Assembly: GCF_027111255.2 (NCBI RefSeq)
Contig: NZ_CP114285.2
Coordinates: 1 to 64,000, forward strand
DNA: 64,000 nucleotides
Reading direction: 5' to 3'
Source: Flavobacterium flavigenum
GTDB taxonomy: Bacteria; Bacteroidota; Bacteroidia; Flavobacteriales; Flavobacteriaceae
A program made the position numbers and the translations under genes. Shown piece by piece: positions 35,384 to 43,109 of the stretch (the first letter of the stretch is position 1; each line of letters begins with the position of its first letter). The notes under the pieces were generated by a model that was given only the letters and a program-made list of their open reading frames with translations, had not been told where the DNA came from and searched no databases.

Positions 35384-35743
35384 ATGAATATTTCAAAAAA
35401 TTTTAAATCAAACAGAATATTTAGGATTTGGATGTATACAGTCAGTCATTCAACATTAATATTAAGAAGTGAAAAACAGTATACTGATGTTGATTACGAT
35501 TTCAATTATGATGATCCAGATACTACTATTGATTTAATTTTTAGTGCAGTCGATTTTATTTCTATTCCAGATAGTTTTGATAGTGTCGAAATTAATAAAC
35601 ATGATGATAAATTTATTTTCAACAATAATGAAAATTGGTTTGTAAAAGCTGTTTTTTGTAATGTTGGGAAATATTCAGGAGAAAATGAAGATGATATTTG
35701 GCATCGAAATTTAGAATATGATGAGATTATAAATATTCAATAA
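35384..35743 (+). CDS. hypothetical acidic protein inserted in the arginine cluster
   Basis: A 119-residue cytosolic protein, strongly acidic (runs such as DVDYDFNYDDPDT near residue 34 and SGENEDDIWHRNLEYDEI near the end), with aromatic residues spread through it. No domain I recognise. It sits 9 bp after argD and 90 bp before proA, in the same direction, but has no obvious place in arginine or proline synthesis. Immunity-type proteins of toxin systems can look like this, but there is no toxin gene here, so I do not claim it. Confidence 0.6.
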   Translation: MNISKNFKSNRIFRIWMYTVSHSTLILRSEKQYTDVDYDFNYDDPDTTIDLIFSAVDFISIPDSFDSVEINKHDDKFIFNNNENWFVKAVFCNVGKYSGENEDDIWHRNLEYDEIINIQ

Positions 35744-35833
35744 AATATCCTTACATGTTATACAAACCTGTAAGGAATCAATAAGTTTCAATAATAAGAA
35801 ACAAACCAAAGAACAACCAACCCACTTGAAATT

Positions 35834-37027
35834 ATGAAACCATTATCAATAGAAACGCGCAATGCAGTTTTGCAGACCATGGCAAAACTGGTCGAACAGG
35901 AGCGGAATCAGATAATCCTGACCAATCAGGAAGATCTTGCTGCTTACGACGGTTCAGATTTAGCGATGGAAGAACGTCTGAAAGTAGATGATAAAAAAGT
36001 AGATGAAATGATTTTATCATTGAATCAGTTAGCTTCGCAGGAAGATCCCATTGGCATTGAGCGTTTTCAATTTACTCATGATAATGGAATAAAGGTGGTC
36101 AATAAGACTGCAGCTTTTGGAACAATTTTAATTATTTACGAATCTCGTCCAGATGTTACAATTGAAGCTGGCGGAATTGCTTTTAAATCTGGAAATAAGA
36201 TTTTATTAAAAGGAGGAAAAGAATCTCTAAAATCAAATTTAAAGATTGTAAGTCTTTGGCATAAAGCTTTAGAAGAAAATGGAGTTTCAAAAGACTGGGT
36301 AGAATATCTGAATTACAACAGAACCGAAACGCAGGCATTTTTAGAAAAACCAACTCAAAAAGTAGATTTAATTGTGCCGAGAGGAGGAGAAAAATTAATT
36401 GAGTTTGTAAAAGCACATGCGACTTGCCCGGTAATCGTAAGCGGACGAGGAAATAATTTTGTTTACGTTCATGATGATGCTGATACGGATTTGGCTTTAA
36501 AAGTAATTTTAAACGCTAAAACGGCTAAAATTTCAGCTTGTAATGCTTTAGATAAAGTTTTAATCAGTTCTAAACTTCCAAATTTTGAAGGTTTTACAGC
36601 TATGTTGATTGAGGCTTTAGTAGAATCAAAAGTGGAAGTTGTTGTAGATAAATCGTTAGAGGATTTCGAGAATACCAAAACAATTCAAAATGAAGATATC
36701 TGGTACGAGGAGTTTTTAGATTATAAAATCGTAATTGGCACCATTGATTCTAATGGACATGCCATTGATATGATTAATAAATACTGCGGAGGACATTCTG
36801 CAGCAATTATTACGAGAGATGATGAAGCTGCACAACAGTTTATGGAATCGATAGATGCGGCAGCGGTTTATCAAAATGCTTCAACCCGTTTCACAGACGG
36901 CGGACAATTTGGCCTTGGCGGAGAATTAGCAATCAGCACAGATAAACTGCATCAAAGAGGACCAATTGGATTACAGCATTTGGTAACCAATAAATGGTAC
37001 GTGTATGGAGAAGGGCAGATTAGGTAA
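35834..37027 (+). CDS. proA: gamma-glutamyl phosphate reductase
   Basis: 397 residues. It reduces gamma-glutamyl phosphate to the semialdehyde with NADPH, for proline. The aldehyde-dehydrogenase-like fold shows IYESRPDVTIEAGGIAFKSG near residue 96, PRGGEKLIEFV near 182 and the catalytic cysteine in KISACNALDKVLI near 230. The order proA then proB is the reverse of the common proBA; a repeat element separates them. Confidence 0.95.
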   Translation: MKPLSIETRNAVLQTMAKLVEQERNQIILTNQEDLAAYDGSDLAMEERLKVDDKKVDEMILSLNQLASQEDPIGIERFQFTHDNGIKVVNKTAAFGTILIIYESRPDVTIEAGGIAFKSGNKILLKGGKESLKSNLKIVSLWHKALEENGVSKDWVEYLNYNRTETQAFLEKPTQKVDLIVPRGGEKLIEFVKAHATCPVIVSGRGNNFVYVHDDADTDLALKVILNAKTAKISACNALDKVLISSKLPNFEGFTAMLIEALVESKVEVVVDKSLEDFENTKTIQNEDIWYEEFLDYKIVIGTIDSNGHAIDMINKYCGGHSAAIITRDDEAAQQFMESIDAAAVYQNASTRFTDGGQFGLGGELAISTDKLHQRGPIGLQHLVTNKWYVYGEGQIR

Positions 37028-37079
37028 TTCATATCATTTGACAATTGAGGCAATTAGATAATTAGAAATTCTAAAAAAA

Positions 37080-37116
37080 CTTAGAATCTCAAAATCTTAG
37101 AACCTTAGTATCTTTT
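37080..37116. repeat. octamer-type repeat before proB
   Basis: CTTAGAAT, CTCAAAAT, CTTAGAAC and CTTAGTAT follow at an 8-bp period and then CTTTT. The array ends 6 bp before the proB ATG. A left arm (AATTAGAAATTCTAA) lies upstream at about 37061-37075. Confidence 0.7.
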
Positions 37117-37122
37117 AAAGAA

Positions 37123-37884
37123 ATGACAAAAAAGAGAATTTTATTAAAAATAGGAAGTAACACCTTAACAAAGGAAACCAATCATATTTCGCGGGGAAAG
37201 ATTGAAGACCTAGGGGTACAGATTGCGGCTCTAAACGACGAATATGAATTTATCATCGTAAGTTCAGGAGCAATTGCGGCGGCAAAGCAATTTGTAAAGC
37301 TGGATAATCAGGATAAAGATGTTTTTGTAAAACAGGCTTTAGCTTCTATTGGGCAGCCTCATTTAATGCGGATTTACAATGAAAATTTTAAGGATTTAGG
37401 ATTAAATACCTCGCAGTGTTTACTTTCTTATTCTGATTTTGAAAAAGAACAGACCAAAAAAAATATTGTAAATACAATTAATGTATTGGTTAGAAATAAT
37501 TACATTCCGATTATCAATGAAAATGATACTGTAGCGACAGATGAGATTCGGTTTGGAGATAATGATAAGTTAGCAGCATTAACAGCAGTTTTATTAAATG
37601 TTGATATTCTGATAATTGCAACCAATACAAACGGAATTTATACAAAAGTGTCTATTCAGGATGAAATTCCCGAAACTATTAAATTGGTAAACGATTTAAA
37701 ACTTTTAGAAAAAGAAATCGGAGATTCAAAATCCTCACACGGAACGGGAGGAATGCAGTCTAAAATTGAAGCAGCAGGAATTGCGAAAGCAGCTAATATA
37801 GAAACCTGGATCGTGAATGGACTAAATGATAATTTTATTCTGAGGGCATTAAAAGACGAAATTTCTTTCACAAAAATTGTGTAG
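37123..37884 (+). CDS. proB: glutamate 5-kinase
   Basis: 253 residues. It phosphorylates glutamate with ATP at the start of proline synthesis. The amino-acid-kinase fold is visible: LLKIGSNTLT near residue 7, IIVSSGAIAAAKQF near 44, IPIINENDTVATDEIRFGDNDKLAALTA near 125-152, with catalytic lysine and aspartate region. The C-terminal PUA domain of the E. coli protein (367 residues) is absent, which is common in Bacteroidota. Confidence 0.94.
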   Translation: MTKKRILLKIGSNTLTKETNHISRGKIEDLGVQIAALNDEYEFIIVSSGAIAAAKQFVKLDNQDKDVFVKQALASIGQPHLMRIYNENFKDLGLNTSQCLLSYSDFEKEQTKKNIVNTINVLVRNNYIPIINENDTVATDEIRFGDNDKLAALTAVLLNVDILIIATNTNGIYTKVSIQDEIPETIKLVNDLKLLEKEIGDSKSSHGTGGMQSKIEAAGIAKAANIETWIVNGLNDNFILRALKDEISFTKIV

Positions 37885-37890
37885 ATTTAT

Positions 37891-37943
37891 ACGCGGATGA
37901 AACGAATTTGCTATAGCAAAGACGCAAAAAGAAACGGATTTTT
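37891..37943. repeat. left inverted terminal-type repeat flanking the GxxExxY gene
   Basis: This 53-bp segment matches the reverse complement of 38434-38486 at about 41 of 53 positions, including the core ATTTGCTAT, ACGGATTTTT and an outer ACGC. It contains a perfect 14-bp palindrome, TTTGCTATAGCAAA, at 37907-37920. Confidence 0.75.
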
Positions 37944-38039
37944 TATTTTTTACGTTAGATAAAAAAAAAATGAAAATCAGTTTTTATGAGCGTTTTCATA
38001 AAGTGAATGTGTAGAATGAGTGTCTAAATTAAAGCAACA

Positions 38040-38447
38040 ATGAGAACAGGATTATTACATGAAGAATTGACAAAAGAAATTATTAAGACTTTTTATGAAG
38101 TTTATAATGAATTAGGATATGGTTTTTTAGAAAGAGTTTATCAAAATTCATTGTATTTAGAATTAAAAAGTAAAGGTTTTTTTGTTGAAGCTCAGAAAAA
38201 AATAAAAGTTTATTACAAGGGAATTGAAGTTGGACAATATTATGCTGATTTAATTGTAGAAGATTTAATCATTTTGGAATTAAAATCTTCCGATTGTATT
38301 GTTCCAGAATTTGAAAATCAAATTCTAAATTATTTAAGAGGAACTGATTGTGAAGTTGGTTTGCTTTTAAATTTTGGAAGAAAGCCAGAATTCAGAAGAA
38401 AAGTATTTGAAAACAGCCGAAAAATAAGAATAGAAAAATCCGTATAA
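38040..38447 (+). CDS. GxxExxY protein (PD-(D/E)XK-like)
   Basis: A 135-residue protein with the family signature GFLERVY (residues 28-34) and a nuclease-like core: D70 in YYADLIVED and E80-x-K82 in LIILELKSS, the pattern of the PD-(D/E)XK superfamily. Family members are widespread and of unknown function. The gene is not related to arginine synthesis and sits between two halves of an inverted repeat. Its last codons (KSV and stop) lie inside the right repeat. Confidence 0.85.
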   Translation: MRTGLLHEELTKEIIKTFYEVYNELGYGFLERVYQNSLYLELKSKGFFVEAQKKIKVYYKGIEVGQYYADLIVEDLIILELKSSDCIVPEFENQILNYLRGTDCEVGLLLNFGRKPEFRRKVFENSRKIRIEKSV

Positions 38448-38486
38448 ATCAGCGTTTTTGCGATAGCAAATCCGTTTTGTCAGCGT
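38434..38486. repeat. right inverted terminal-type repeat overlapping the GxxExxY stop
   Basis: The reverse complement of this stretch aligns without gaps to 37891-37943. It holds TTTGCGATAGCAAA (near-palindrome with one mismatch) on its minus strand. It covers the end of the GxxExxY coding sequence, so gene and repeat appear to be one unit. Confidence 0.75.
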
Positions 38487-38518
38487 TTAATCTTTAAGCT
38501 AAACAAAAAACTAAAAAA

Positions 38519-39466
38519 ATGAACTATATTTCAATAAAAGATATCGACTCATTATCAAAGTGGGTAAAACAAGCGATTAAAATCAAAAATAATCCGCTAA
38601 AGAACAAGAAACTAGGAAAGAATAAAACTTTAATAATGTTGTTTTTCAATTCTAGTCTCAGAACTCGCTTAAGTACACAAAAAGCGGCCATGAATCTGGG
38701 AATGAATGTAATGGTGATGAACTTTGGCAGTGAAGGCTGGACTTTGGAATTTGAAGACGGAGCTGTAATGAATTCAGGTGCTTCAGAACATATTAAAGAA
38801 GCAGCAGAAGTTGTTTCACAATATGGTGACATCATTGCAATCCGCGCTTTTGCAGGTTTAGTTGATAAAGAAAAAGATTATGCTGAAACTGTTATTTCAG
38901 GATTTTTAAAACATGCTATGGTACCAATTGTAAACATGGAAAGTGCTGTACGTCATCCATTACAGTCTTTGGCAGACGCCATTACGATGGAAGAATTCAA
39001 AACGAAACACAAACCAAAAGTTGTTCTTTCATGGGCTCCACATCCAAGAGCTTTGCCACAGGCAGTTGCGAATTCTTTCGTAGAAATGATGCAGATGCAA
39101 AAAGATATGGATTTTGTAATCACACATCCTGAAGGTTATGAATTAAGTCCGGAAATTACAAAAGATAGTAAAATCGAATACGATCAAAATAAAGCTTTTG
39201 AAAATGCCGATTTTGTTTACGTAAAAAACTGGAGCAATTTCAATGATTACGGAAAAGTAACCAACAGTGATCCAAACTGGACGGTTACTGCAGAAAAAAT
39301 GGCCTTAACCAATAACGGAAAATTTATGCACTGCCTTCCGGTTCGTCGTAACGTAATCGTAAGCGATGAAGTAATCGATAGTGAAAATTCAATCGTAATC
39401 GAACAGGCAAACAACAGAACGTATTCTGCGCAATTAGTATTGCAGAAAATTTTGAAGAAAATATAA
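38519..39466 (+). CDS. argF': N-acylornithine carbamoyltransferase (AOTC/SOTC type)
   Basis: A 315-residue transcarbamylase. The carbamoyl-phosphate loop is NSSLRTRLSTQ near residue 44-54 and the C-terminal motif FMHCLPVRRN near 274 has the VRR of the N-acyl-ornithine enzymes rather than the ordinary ornithine type. Substrate-loop residue S89 (in SGASEHIKEA) aligns, from memory, with Pro90 of the Bacteroides fragilis N-succinylornithine enzyme and Glu92 of the Xanthomonas N-acetylornithine enzyme. It lets carbamoylation precede deacylation. A repeat follows before argB. Confidence 0.92.
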   Translation: MNYISIKDIDSLSKWVKQAIKIKNNPLKNKKLGKNKTLIMLFFNSSLRTRLSTQKAAMNLGMNVMVMNFGSEGWTLEFEDGAVMNSGASEHIKEAAEVVSQYGDIIAIRAFAGLVDKEKDYAETVISGFLKHAMVPIVNMESAVRHPLQSLADAITMEEFKTKHKPKVVLSWAPHPRALPQAVANSFVEMMQMQKDMDFVITHPEGYELSPEITKDSKIEYDQNKAFENADFVYVKNWSNFNDYGKVTNSDPNWTVTAEKMALTNNGKFMHCLPVRRNVIVSDEVIDSENSIVIEQANNRTYSAQLVLQKILKKI

Positions 39467-39470
39467 TTTT

Positions 39471-39560
39471 TGAGATACTAAGGTTCTAAGTTTCTGAGAT
39501 ACTAAGAAACTGCAAGAATATAGCCTTAGTCCCTTAGAACCTTAGCATCTTAGAACCTCA
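39471..39560. repeat. octamer-type inverted repeat before argB
   Basis: Left arm 39471-39506 and right arm 39525-39560 match as reverse complements at about 28 of 36 positions. Each arm is built from 8-bp units of three variable bases plus CTAAG (or CTTAG plus three). The right arm's last base is the A of the argB ATG. Confidence 0.8.
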
Positions 39561-40336
39561 TGAAAAAAGTTTCAGTAATAAAAATAGGTGGAAACATCAT
39601 CGATAATCCATCTGAATTAGAGCAGTTTTTAACTGATTTTTCTAAAATTGAAGGGTATAAAGTATTAGTTCATGGCGGTGGAAAATCGGCTACAAAAATG
39701 GCACAAAGTATTGGATTGGTACCGCAGATGATTGACGGACGCCGAATCACAGATGCTCCAATGCTGGATGTTGTGGTAATGATATACGCAGGGCAAATCA
39801 ACAAGCATATTGTGGCGCAATTGCAGGCAAAAGACAATAATGCAATCGGGTTTTCTGGTGCTGATGGAAATTTAATTCAGTCAACAAAAAGAAATCATCC
39901 AACTATTGATTACGGATTTGTAGGCGATGTAAAACAAGTCAATACCAAATTACTGGCGACTTTATTAGAAGCTGGAATCCTACCAGTTTTCTGTGCGATT
40001 ACGCACGACAAAAACGGACAATTATTAAACACAAATGCTGATACCATTGCAAGTGAATTGTCAATTGCACTCTCTGAAGTTTTTGATGTAACACTAACGT
40101 ACTGTTTTGAAAAACAAGGAGTTTTAATGGATTCAGAAGACGATTCGTCTGTAATTACAGAAATCAACGAAGTATTATATAACAAACTGAAAGAAGAAAA
40201 AGTAATTCATTCCGGAATGATTCCGAAACTGGATAATTGTTTCAACAGCTTATCAAGAGGCGTACAGAAAATCAAAATAGGGCATCATAGAATGCTTCAA
40301 AATTCTGATATTCCGCATACGACTATTACTTTATAA
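39560..40336 (+). CDS. argB: N-acetylglutamate kinase
   Basis: 258 residues of the amino-acid-kinase fold: KIGGNIIDN near residue 6, LVHGGGKSATKMAQSIG near 36-52, GFSGADGNLI near 97, and LNTNADTIASELS near 155. It phosphorylates N-acylglutamate in arginine synthesis. It starts on the last base of a repeat arm, so the start region would be inside a potential hairpin. Confidence 0.94.
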   Translation: MKKVSVIKIGGNIIDNPSELEQFLTDFSKIEGYKVLVHGGGKSATKMAQSIGLVPQMIDGRRITDAPMLDVVVMIYAGQINKHIVAQLQAKDNNAIGFSGADGNLIQSTKRNHPTIDYGFVGDVKQVNTKLLATLLEAGILPVFCAITHDKNGQLLNTNADTIASELSIALSEVFDVTLTYCFEKQGVLMDSEDDSSVITEINEVLYNKLKEEKVIHSGMIPKLDNCFNSLSRGVQKIKIGHHRMLQNSDIPHTTITL

Positions 40337-40380
40337 AAGAAAAAGTTGCTAAGTTTCAAATAAACCAAGACTTTTGCAGT

Positions 40381-40408
40381 CTTAGAATTTTAGCATCTAA
40401 GTACCTAG
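40381..40408. repeat. decayed octamer-type repeat before the argE-like gene
   Basis: CTTAGAAT, TTTAGCAT, CTAAGTAC and CTAGATTA follow at an 8-bp period and end 6 bp before the start codon. A left-arm-like TTGCTAAGTTTC lies near 40346. Confidence 0.6.
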
Positions 40409-40414
40409 ATTAAA

Positions 40415-41485
40415 ATGAAAAATATAGAAACGCTTACCCGGGAAGCAATTGAATTATTAAGAAATCTGATTGAAACACCTTCATTTTCAAGTGAAGAAGA
40501 TCAAACAGCTCTTTTAATAGAAAATTGGTTCACTCAAAACGAGATTCCTTTCAAAAGAGAAAATAATAATGTGTGGGCTTTCAATAAATATTTCGACGAA
40601 AATAAACCAACGCTTTTACTAAACTCTCATCATGATACTGTAAGGCCAAATCAGGCTTACACTAATGATCCTTTCAAAGCCATTGAAAAAGACGGTAAAC
40701 TATTCGGATTAGGGAGTAATGATGCCGGAGGCTGTCTGGTTTCGTTATTGGCAACTTTTGTACATTTCTACGAAAATCAAAATTTATCCCATAATATCGT
40801 TATTGTTGCTTCGGCAGAAGAAGAAAGCAGCGGTAAAAATGGTCTGAACAGCGTTTTAAAACATTTACCAGAATTAGATTGCGCGATTGTGGGTGAGCCG
40901 ACTTTGATGCAATTAGCTGTTGCAGAAAAAGGCCTTTTAGTTTTAGATGTAAAAGTAAAAGGAACTGCAAGCCACGCTGCACATCAAAATGATGATAATG
41001 CCTTATACAAATCAATTCCGGTAATGGAATGGTTTAAAAATTATAAATTTGACAAAATCTCAGATGTTTTAGGCCCTGTGAAAATGACTGTAACGCAGAT
41101 TAATGCAGGAAAACAGCATAATGTGGTACCTTCAGAATGCGATTTGGTGGTTGACATTCGTGTAAACGACTGTTACACAAATTCTGAAATTTTAGAAGTG
41201 GTTACAGCACATGTAAACGCAGAAGTGAAACCAAGATCTATGCATTTAAACGCGTCGTCTATTCCAATTACCCACGGTTTGGTTCAGGCCGGAATCGCTT
41301 TGGGAAGAACGACTTACGGTTCACCAACACTTTCAGATCAGTCGGTTTTAAGCTGTCAGTCATTAAAACTGGGACCTGGAGAAACCTTACGGTCACATTC
41401 AGCAGACGAATTTATTTTTATAAATGAAATTGAAGAAGGAATCGATTTGTATATCAAGATACTAACCGATTTCTTTAAATTATAA
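40415..41485 (+). CDS. argE: M20 family deacylase, probable N-acylcitrulline/ornithine deacetylase
   Basis: A 356-residue M20 zinc peptidase. Metal-ligand motifs are LLNSHHDTVRPNQ near residue 72, GLGSNDAGGCLVSLLA near 99 and SAEEESSGKNGL near 129; the dimerisation domain is about 170-280. In this cluster it should remove the acyl group after carbamoylation, giving citrulline. Its substrate (acetyl or succinyl, ornithine or citrulline) is inferred from the N-acylornithine carbamoyltransferase neighbour. It is flanked by repeats on both sides. Confidence 0.85.
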   Translation: MKNIETLTREAIELLRNLIETPSFSSEEDQTALLIENWFTQNEIPFKRENNNVWAFNKYFDENKPTLLLNSHHDTVRPNQAYTNDPFKAIEKDGKLFGLGSNDAGGCLVSLLATFVHFYENQNLSHNIVIVASAEEESSGKNGLNSVLKHLPELDCAIVGEPTLMQLAVAEKGLLVLDVKVKGTASHAAHQNDDNALYKSIPVMEWFKNYKFDKISDVLGPVKMTVTQINAGKQHNVVPSECDLVVDIRVNDCYTNSEILEVVTAHVNAEVKPRSMHLNASSIPITHGLVQAGIALGRTTYGSPTLSDQSVLSCQSLKLGPGETLRSHSADEFIFINEIEEGIDLYIKILTDFFKL

Positions 41486-41486
41486 T

Positions 41487-41594
41487 TGTCATCCTGAGCG
41501 TAGTCGAAGGATAAGGAGCTAATCCCGCTATCCGTTCCAATCTTTTGTGCCGAACCCCGGCACAAAAGGATTTCCACTACTATCGGGGCTAGGC
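41487..41594. repeat. GC-rich palindromic intergenic repeat
   Basis: A segment unlike its surroundings (TCATCCTGAGCGTAGTCGAAGG and then a GC-rich palindrome). CTTTTGTGCCG (41542-41552) pairs with CGGCACAAAAG (41558-41568) around a 5-nt loop; flanks AATCCCGCTAT and CTACTATCGGGG pair loosely outside. It resembles a repeat family I recall from many Flavobacterium genomes. Confidence 0.75.
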
Positions 41595-41631
41595 ATTTAG
41601 GGAACTAAGAAATAAAAGAAAAAAAATAGAA

Positions 41632-41672
41632 CTTTGTGAATCTCTGAGTTTACTTTGTGTAACTCGGTGAAA
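41632..41672. repeat. decamer-type tandem repeat before argH
   Basis: CTTTGTGAAT, CTCTGAGTTTA, CTTTGTGTAA and CTCGGTGAAA follow at about a 10-bp period. The array ends 17 bp before the argH ATG. Confidence 0.6.
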
Positions 41673-41689
41673 CAAAAAAAATATAACCT

Positions 41690-42970
41690 ATGAAACTTTG
41701 GGAAAAAGGAATACCAACCGATAAACAAATCGAACAATTTACTGTAGGAAACGACCGTGAACTGGATTTGGTTTTAGCAAAATACGATGCTTTAGGTTCA
41801 ATCGCACACGCCAAAATGTTGGGTCAGATTGGTTTGTTAACTCAGGAAGAAACGACTTCCCTGGTTGATGCTTTAAACGAAATCATTGCTGATATTGTAG
41901 TTGGAAATTTCGAAATCGAAGACAGTTTTGAAGATGTACATTCCAAAATTGAATACTTGCTTACTGCTAAGCTTGGAGATGCCGGGAAGAAAATCCATAC
42001 TGCACGTTCCCGTAACGATCAGGTTTTAGTAGACGTACATTTGTATTTAAAAGACGAATTAAAAGCGATAAAAGAACAGGTAAAAAACCTTTTTGATTTG
42101 TTGATGGAATCAGCAGAAAAACATCAAAATGTATTATTGCCGGGGTACACGCACTTGCAAATCGCAATGCCATCCTCATTCGGGATGTGGTTTTCAGCTT
42201 ATGCAGAAAGTCTGATTGACGATATTACAATGCTAAACGCTGCATCAAAAATTGTAGATCAGAATCCGTTAGGTTCTGCGGCAGGTTACGGAAGTTCTTT
42301 CCCAATCAACAGAACTTTTACCACTGAAGAGTTAGGTTTTGAAACTTTGAAATACAATGCCGTTGCAGCACAAATGAGCCGTGGAAAAGCAGAAAAAACA
42401 GTTGCTTTTGCCATGACAAGTGTTGCGGGTACTTTATCAAAATTTGCTATGGACGTTTGTTTGTACATGAGCCAGAATTTTGATTTTATTGGTCTGCCGG
42501 CCCATCTTACAACAGGTTCGAGCATTATGCCTCATAAGAAAAATCCGGATGTTTTCGAATTAATACGAGGAAAATGCAACAAGATTCAGGCGCTTCCATA
42601 CGAAATCACTTTAATTACCAATAATCTTCCAAGCGGTTATCACAGAGATTTACAGCTTTTAAAAGAAGGCTTGTTTCCTGCAATTCAAAACTTAAAAGCC
42701 TGTTTGGATATTGCCATTTTTTCAATAAAAGATATTACCGTAAAAGACCATATTTTAGAAGATAAAAAATATGATTACTTATTTACGGTAGATACTTTAA
42801 ACGAAATGGTGGTAGACGGAATGCCTTTTAGAGATGCCTACAAAGCCGTAGCAGAGCAATTGGAAGCAGGAACTTATAAATCTCCAAGAGAAACCAGACA
42901 TACCCACGAAGGGAGCATTAATAATTTATGCTTAGAGAACATAAAAGATAAAATGAAAGCTGCATTTTAA
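41690..42970 (+). CDS. argH: argininosuccinate lyase
   Basis: 426 residues. It splits argininosuccinate into arginine and fumarate. The fumarase/ASL signature SSIMPHKKNPDVFE lies near residue 280, the TARSRNDQV motif near 103, and GYTHLQIAMP near 152. It is the last gene of the cluster, followed by a strong terminator. Confidence 0.96.
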   Translation: MKLWEKGIPTDKQIEQFTVGNDRELDLVLAKYDALGSIAHAKMLGQIGLLTQEETTSLVDALNEIIADIVVGNFEIEDSFEDVHSKIEYLLTAKLGDAGKKIHTARSRNDQVLVDVHLYLKDELKAIKEQVKNLFDLLMESAEKHQNVLLPGYTHLQIAMPSSFGMWFSAYAESLIDDITMLNAASKIVDQNPLGSAAGYGSSFPINRTFTTEELGFETLKYNAVAAQMSRGKAEKTVAFAMTSVAGTLSKFAMDVCLYMSQNFDFIGLPAHLTTGSSIMPHKKNPDVFELIRGKCNKIQALPYEITLITNNLPSGYHRDLQLLKEGLFPAIQNLKACLDIAIFSIKDITVKDHILEDKKYDYLFTVDTLNEMVVDGMPFRDAYKAVAEQLEAGTYKSPRETRHTHEGSINNLCLENIKDKMKAAF

Positions 42971-42991
42971 CTTGATTTTTTAAAAACCATT

Positions 42992-43024
42992 AAAACCGAT
43001 TTGTATCAATTACAAATCGGTTTT
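42992..43024 (+). terminator. terminator of the arginine/proline cluster
   Basis: AAAACCGATTTGTA (42992-43005) pairs with TACAAATCGGTTTT (43011-43024), a perfect 14-bp stem with a 5-nt loop and a T tract. Confidence 0.92.
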
Positions 43025-43074
43025 TTTGTTCAAATTATATTAGTCATGCATGAAGAAATTTCGACCTAATTATA

Positions 43075-43082
43075 TACATTTG
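43075..43082 (+). promoter_or_regulatory. candidate -7 box before the DUF2157 gene
   Basis: TACATTTG lies 27 bp before the DUF2157 start codon. The -33 element is weak (an ATTTCG-like word at the expected distance). Confidence 0.5.
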
Positions 43083-43109
43083 ATTTATTAGTTAACCTAA
43101 ATTTAAAAT

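Noticed and set aside
35384..35743. A toxin-immunity role for the orphan protein in the arginine cluster
   Set aside because: Size and acidity fit, but no toxin or secretion neighbour is present.
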